Below the pieces are notes generated by a model, which ran no database searches, had not been told where the DNA came from, and worked only from the letters and a program-made list of their open reading frames with translations. A stretch of DNA of 26,292 nucleotides, taken from assembly GCA_900547275.1 (NCBI GenBank), contig URGA01000022.1:1-26292 (forward strand). Reading direction: 5' to 3'. This document shows, piece by piece, positions 22,630 to 26,292 of the stretch. The translations under genes were made by a program, and so were the position numbers. This DNA comes from an uncultured Oscillospiraceae bacterium (GTDB lineage: Bacteria; Bacillota; Clostridia; Oscillospirales; Acutalibacteraceae). The first letter of the stretch is position 1; every line of letters starts with the position of its first letter.

Positions 22630-22703
22630 CTCCTTCACATGTATTTAAGCATGGGACGGTGCCTTTGCCGCCCGCATTGCTTCAATAACATACTATGAAG
22701 GAG
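22630..22703 (-). promoter_or_regulatory. Hairpin able to mask the ribosome site of the cysteine-rich gene
   Basis: In the minus-strand RNA, CTCCTTCA (22703-22696) is perfectly complementary to TGAAGGAG (22637-22630), the ribosome site of the next gene. Pairing extends by TATG/CATG across a 3-base bulge. Inside lies a second hairpin, GGGCGG/CCG-T-CCC (about 22652-22672). The result is a long two-part stem that would block translation when closed. It is not a terminator, since no U-run follows on the minus strand. Confidence 0.5.
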
Positions 22704-22725
22704 CGTGTTTTTTGATAATGTTTTT

Positions 22726-24258
22726 TTATTTGATGTTTTTGTCGTCGAATACAGGGTACATTCGGCGGTAAAGACTGTTTATTTTTCTAAAATATCCTGC
22801 GTCAATCTGTGCTATCGTGTCGGCTGTTGTGCGAAATCTCCAATTCTTTTCAGGAAGACCGGGGATGTTCATTCTGGCGTCACTGCCGAACCCGCACATA
22901 TCCTGGAGAGCGACTATCGCAACGTTGGAGGCGCTTTTCCATACCGCTTCTATCATCTTGCGGCAGGAGGCGCTGTAATATCCTCCGTCTCCCCAGTTCT
23001 GAGCCTCAAATCCGATATAGTCAAGAGCAAATGAGCGCTGAGCCTCGTCAGCTTCCCAAAGCCAGCCTAGTATCGTGTTGTTGTCATGAGTACCGACGTA
23101 ATTTACGCTGTTTTTCGGAGCGTTATGGGGCATATGGGCGCTGTCTGCGTTGGGGTCAAAACCGAACTGGATAACTTTCATGCCGGGAAATCCCGTATCT
23201 TCAAGCAGTTTTACAACGTCCTCGCCGAATACTCCGAGATCTTCCGCGATTATCGGAGCGGCTGGAAACGCCCGGAAAACTTTGTCAAAAAGTTTCATTC
23301 CCGGTCCGCTTTTCCATTCTCCGACCTTTGCTGTTTTTGATTTTGCGTCTACTTCCCAGTAGCTTGCGAAAGCACGGAAATGGTCTATGCGAACAACGTC
23401 GTAGGTGCTCAGAGCGCCGCCGATGCGGGAAATCCACCAGGCAAATCCGTCTTTCTCCATGGCTTCCCAGTTGTATATCGGGTTGCCCCAGAGCTGACCG
23501 TCTTCGCTGAAATAATCCGGCGGAACTCCTGCAACTTTTTTCGGCGAGCGGGTCTTCGGGTCTATAGCGAACAGCGGCAGAGCGGACCATACGTCAACGC
23601 TGTCCATTGCAACGTATATCGGCATATCTCCGATGACCGCAACACCTTTTTTGTTGGCGTAATCTTTTATTTCTTTCCATTGGAGGAAAAAGATATACTG
23701 AACGAATTTCCAAAAAGCCGCCTGTTCTTCAAATGAGTAGATATCGCGTATGCAGGAATAATAGTCTGCGTGATTTTCAGACCATTCCCACCAGGGCTTT
23801 CCGCCTTCTGCTTCTTTTACAGCCATAAAAACGCTGTAATCGGTAAGCCAGGGGTTTTCTATTTCAAAAATCTTTATCTTAGCCGCAAGCTCTCCGTCTA
23901 TTTTAAGAAACGCCTTTTTCAGCAGATTAAGTCTTTTTTCTTTTGCAAACTCGTAAGCCGCAGTGTACGGGGAACCGTCGTATACGTTTTCTCTAACGTC
24001 ATTTTCGTCTGCAAGTCCCATTTTGCGCAGCCCCTCAGGGTCGATAAAAAGATAATTTCCTGCGAAAGCAGAGGGAGAGCAGTAAGGGCTGTTTGCCGCG
24101 TCAGTGGGATTGAATGACAGCCCCTGCCAGTAGGAAAATCCCATGTCTGAAATACGGTCTATAAATTCTTTGATATAGTCGCTGAAAACGCCTACACCGT
24201 AGGGCGACGGCATTGAGCTTATGTGGAGCAAAACGCCTGCGCCTCTTTGTTTTAACAT
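22726..24258 (-). CDS. malQ: 4-alpha-glucanotransferase (amylomaltase, GH77)
   Basis: Transfers alpha-1,4-glucan segments between maltooligosaccharides, releasing glucose, in maltodextrin or glycogen use; cytosolic. 510 residues. The ATG at 24258 is chosen because AGAGGTG lies 6 bases upstream; the in-frame GTG at 24267 is part of that site. GH77 marks are HISSMPSPYGVG (12-23), NSPYCSPSAFAGN (56-68), the nucleophile Asp292 in RIDHFRAF, the acid/base Glu339 in IIAEDLGVFG, and Asp392 in VGTHDNNT. It has its own promoter, divergent from miaB. No glycogen phosphorylase or maltose transporter is adjacent. Confidence 0.95.
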   Translation of the reverse strand: MLKQRGAGVLLHISSMPSPYGVGVFSDYIKEFIDRISDMGFSYWQGLSFNPTDAANSPYCSPSAFAGNYLFIDPEGLRKMGLADENDVRENVYDGSPYTAAYEFAKEKRLNLLKKAFLKIDGELAAKIKIFEIENPWLTDYSVFMAVKEAEGGKPWWEWSENHADYYSCIRDIYSFEEQAAFWKFVQYIFFLQWKEIKDYANKKGVAVIGDMPIYVAMDSVDVWSALPLFAIDPKTRSPKKVAGVPPDYFSEDGQLWGNPIYNWEAMEKDGFAWWISRIGGALSTYDVVRIDHFRAFASYWEVDAKSKTAKVGEWKSGPGMKLFDKVFRAFPAAPIIAEDLGVFGEDVVKLLEDTGFPGMKVIQFGFDPNADSAHMPHNAPKNSVNYVGTHDNNTILGWLWEADEAQRSFALDYIGFEAQNWGDGGYYSASCRKMIEAVWKSASNVAIVALQDMCGFGSDARMNIPGLPEKNWRFRTTADTIAQIDAGYFRKINSLYRRMYPVFDDKNIK

Positions 24259-24287
24259 ATTTTTCACCTCTTAACGGTTTGAAAGGA

Positions 24288-24316
24288 ATTTTATCACGAT
24301 TTTGTGCAAAAAGCAA
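24288..24316 (-). promoter_or_regulatory. Promoter of malQ
   Basis: On the minus strand TTGCTT (24311-24316), a 17-base spacer and TAAAAT (24288-24293). The start would be near 24281, with a leader of about 25 bases. No catabolite-response (cre) site was recognised. Confidence 0.6.
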
Positions 24317-24378
24317 CAAGTTGGTCAAATTGGCAAAATCTTTAACTTTGTTCTTTTAATATTTATTATATATTTATA

Positions 24379-24407
24379 TTGAATATAGAGAACAAGTTTG
24401 ATATAAT
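24379..24407 (+). promoter_or_regulatory. Promoter of miaB
   Basis: TTGAAT (24379-24384), a 17-base spacer and a perfect TATAAT (24402-24407). The start near 24414 leaves about 57 bases before the chosen TTG start of miaB. Confidence 0.7.
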
Positions 24408-24470
24408 ATTCAGCGTGAAAATGTGAAAGTATACGTTTTTTCAAATATTTTGAACCAGAGGACGTCAAAG

Positions 24471-25898
24471 TTGAGCAATATTAAAACCGTAAGTGAAGAA
24501 CAACTTAATGAGCAAAAGGCGTTTGCCGCCAAGGTAAAATCTGTTTTGGCGTCCCGCTATACGGCTGAAAAACCGCTGGCGTGCGTTGTGACCTACGGCT
24601 GTCAGCAGAATGTGGCGGACAGCGAGCATATTAAAGGCATGCTTGCAGAAATGGGCTACGATTTTACAGACGACCGCAAAAAGGCTCAGTTGATTATTTT
24701 TAACACCTGCGCTGTCCGCGAGCACGCGGAGGACAGAGTTTTCGGAAATGTCGGTTCGCTGAAGCAGTACAAGGCTGACCACCCTGACACGGTGATTGCT
24801 CTTTGCGGCTGTATGATGCAGCAAAAGCATATAGCAGATAAGATCAAGGCGTCTTATCCCTTTGTTGATCTGGTATTCGGTACCCACGTTGTTTACAGAC
24901 TGCCGGAACTTTTGCTAAAGGCGCTTACAAGAAAAAAGAGAGTTTTTGAATGTCCTGATATGGACGGCATTATTGCAGAGGGACTGCCTGTTGTCAGAGA
25001 TGATACCAGAAAGGCGTTTTTGCCGATTATGTATGGCTGTAATAATTTTTGCTCATACTGCATTGTACCGTATGTAAGAGGGCGTGAGCGCAGCCGCCAG
25101 CCCGAGGAGGTCATCAAGGAGTTTAAGGGCCTTGTGGCTTCAGGGTATAAGGAAATTACTCTTCTGGGCCAGAACGTAAACAGTTACGGCAAAGACCTTG
25201 AGCCGAAAGTGACGTTTGCTCAGCTTTTGCGAATGCTAAACGATCTTGACGGCGATTTCAGAATACGTTTCATGACGAGCCACCCAAAGGATTGCACAAA
25301 AGAACTGCTTGAAACGATGGCTCAGTGCGACAAGGTTGCCCAGCATCTTCACCTTCCGTTCCAGAGCGGCAACAACAGAGTGCTGAAGGCCATGAACAGA
25401 GGCTATACCCGCGAGCGCTACCTTGACCTTATTCGTTACGCAAGGGAACTTATGGGCGATGAACTTTCAGTAACCAGCGATATTATCGTAGGTTTCCCCG
25501 GCGAAACTTACGAGGAATTTAAAGATACCCTTTCACTGGTTGAGGAGATCAACGCCACTTCGCTTTTCACATTCATCTACTCCCCGAGAGTGGGAACGCC
25601 TGCCGCTAAGATGGACGACCCTGTTTCCCACGAAGAAAAGGCAAAGTGGATGAAAGAACTGCTGGAAACTCAGGAGAGAATTTCGGCAAATCAGATGAAA
25701 CTTCACGCCGGAAAAACATTTAAGTGCTTTGTTTACGGCAAAGGCAAACTCGGAGATAATTACGTTGCCGCCAGAACAGACGGTAACTTGATTATAGAAT
25801 TTGAAGGAGACGAAAAACTCATCGGCTCTTTCCAAAATGTAAAAGTAGTTGAACCTCTGACGTATGTTCTCAGAGGTGAACGAGAAAGGAACCAATGA
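24471..25898 (+). CDS. miaB: tRNA-2-methylthio-N6-dimethylallyladenosine synthase
   Basis: Radical-SAM methylthiotransferase that adds the 2-methylthio group to i6A37 of tRNAs reading UNN codons. 475 residues from TTG 24471, which has AGAGGA 8 bases upstream. A GTG at 24423 is in frame, but it has no ribosome site and lies about 9 bases from the predicted mRNA start. The N-terminal cluster cysteines are C44 (YGCQQN), C80 (NTCAVRE) and C114 (GCMMQ). The radical-SAM triad is C190, C194 and C197 in GCNNFCSYC. LLGQNVNSYG, HLHLPFQSGNN and TSDIIVGFPGET follow, and a TRAM domain closes the protein. Its stop overlaps an ATG of the next gene as ATGA. Confidence 0.96.
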   Translation: MSNIKTVSEEQLNEQKAFAAKVKSVLASRYTAEKPLACVVTYGCQQNVADSEHIKGMLAEMGYDFTDDRKKAQLIIFNTCAVREHAEDRVFGNVGSLKQYKADHPDTVIALCGCMMQQKHIADKIKASYPFVDLVFGTHVVYRLPELLLKALTRKKRVFECPDMDGIIAEGLPVVRDDTRKAFLPIMYGCNNFCSYCIVPYVRGRERSRQPEEVIKEFKGLVASGYKEITLLGQNVNSYGKDLEPKVTFAQLLRMLNDLDGDFRIRFMTSHPKDCTKELLETMAQCDKVAQHLHLPFQSGNNRVLKAMNRGYTRERYLDLIRYARELMGDELSVTSDIIVGFPGETYEEFKDTLSLVEEINATSLFTFIYSPRVGTPAAKMDDPVSHEEKAKWMKELLETQERISANQMKLHAGKTFKCFVYGKGKLGDNYVAARTDGNLIIEFEGDEKLIGSFQNVKVVEPLTYVLRGERERNQ

Positions 25899-25900
25899 TT

Positions 25901-26292
25901 ATGAGTTTAGAATCAGTACTCAGAGAACTGGGAAAAGAAATTCAGCAGGATGAGCGCTTTGTTGCTCTTCAGGAGGCTGCAAAGGCTAACGACGCTGATG
26001 AAAATCTTCAGCAGCAGATGCAGGAGCTTCAGCTGATATCACTTAAGTATCAGCAGGAAGCCGAAAAGGCAGAAGAGGCTGACAAGGAGCGCATTGAAAG
26101 CCTTCAGAAGGAATATGAGGCTCTTTATTCCAAGATTATGGAAAGCGAAAATATGCAGAAATATTCAGCTTGCGCCGCAGCTATGGAAGAAATGGCTCAG
26201 TACATCAGCGCAATGCTCGGTATGTTCTTTGACGGCCAGGATCCCGCAACTTGCGAAGTTCCGCCCAAAGACGCCTGCACACATGACTGCTG
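25901..26292 (+). CDS. YlbF/YmcA-family protein with cysteine-rich tail (cut by window end)
   Basis: 130 codons are visible and the frame is open at the window end. ATG 25901 has AAAGGA 10 bases upstream; an ATG at 25895 overlaps the miaB stop but is too close to that site. The protein is a long charged helix-rich domain (about 1-115) rich in Gln, Glu and Ala, with the YlbF/Com_YlbF look (ERFVALQEAAKAND), followed by a cysteine-bearing tail (C at about 118, then CTHDC at the edge). In Bacillus, YmcA, YlbF and YaaT form the Ric complex that carries iron-sulphur clusters and steers RNase Y. The Bacillus order ymcB(miaB)-ymcA is kept here, which supports the assignment. Confidence 0.8.
   Translation, partial: MSLESVLRELGKEIQQDERFVALQEAAKANDADENLQQQMQELQLISLKYQQEAEKAEEADKERIESLQKEYEALYSKIMESENMQKYSACAAAMEEMAQYISAMLGMFFDGQDPATCEVPPKDACTHDC

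Noticed and set aside
22690..22710. Sporulation-type -10 element (CATANNNT) before the cysteine-rich gene
   Set aside because: CATAGTATG fits only in part and no matching -35 element lies at the right distance.
22704..22725. Terminator directly after malQ
   Set aside because: On the minus strand the A-rich run precedes the hairpin and no U-run follows, so read-through into the cysteine-rich gene is more likely.
22809..24117. Several plus-strand ORFs of 60-121 codons opposite malQ
   Set aside because: They overlap a full-length malQ with intact catalytic residues; they have unlikely composition and no ribosome sites.
24423..24470. GTG start adding 16 residues to MiaB
   Set aside because: No ribosome site, and it lies about 9 bases from the predicted transcript start; TTG 24471 has AGAGGA 8 bases upstream.

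Overview
The window looks like chromosomal DNA from a low-to-moderate GC anaerobic Firmicute of the class Clostridia, most likely an Oscillospiraceae/Ruminococcaceae-type gut bacterium. This is inferred from strong AGGAGG-type ribosome binding sites, TTG/GTG starts, tight operons, an OadG/OadB sodium-pump pair, a FIVAR-type secreted giant protein and the miaB-ylbF gene order. No tRNA, rRNA, insertion sequence, prophage or CRISPR array was seen.

Layout. (1) 1-570: the 5' part of argG on the minus strand, with a clear promoter and possible ArgR boxes. (2) 571-1120: a long regulatory gap with palindromes, a promoter and a folded leader. (3) 1121-6014: a 1490-residue secreted repeat protein followed by two tandem, mutually similar microproteins (48 and 43 aa) and a terminator. 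I think this is the most interesting undescribed unit here. (4) 6063-14594: a tightly packed operon tyrA-aroB-aroA-aroC-pheA (chorismate, then phenylalanine and tyrosine), followed by a VTT-domain membrane protein, a galactokinase-like GHMP kinase and a diacylglycerol-kinase-like lipid kinase. (5) 14614-17257: a membrane-anchored clan GH-A-like glycosidase with carbohydrate-binding modules. (6) 17303-19419: a 45-aa membrane microprotein on the minus strand, divergent from oadG-oadB. (7) 19545-21788: pcrA. (8) 21813-24316, minus strand: malQ followed by a cysteine-rich conserved protein whose Shine-Dalgarno can be masked by a long hairpin. (9) 24379-26292: miaB and a YlbF/YmcA-family gene cut by the window end.

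How the genes work together. The aromatic operon holds four consecutive or branch-end steps: 3-dehydroquinate synthase, EPSP synthase, chorismate synthase, then prephenate dehydratase and prephenate dehydrogenase. The other shikimate genes (DAHP synthase, dehydroquinase, shikimate dehydrogenase and kinase) are not in the window. galK-like, malQ and the glycosidase point to carbohydrate use. OadG-OadB are the membrane part of a sodium-translocating decarboxylase whose carboxyltransferase and biotin carrier must be elsewhere. miaB next to a YlbF/YmcA gene matches the Bacillus ymcB-ymcA order.
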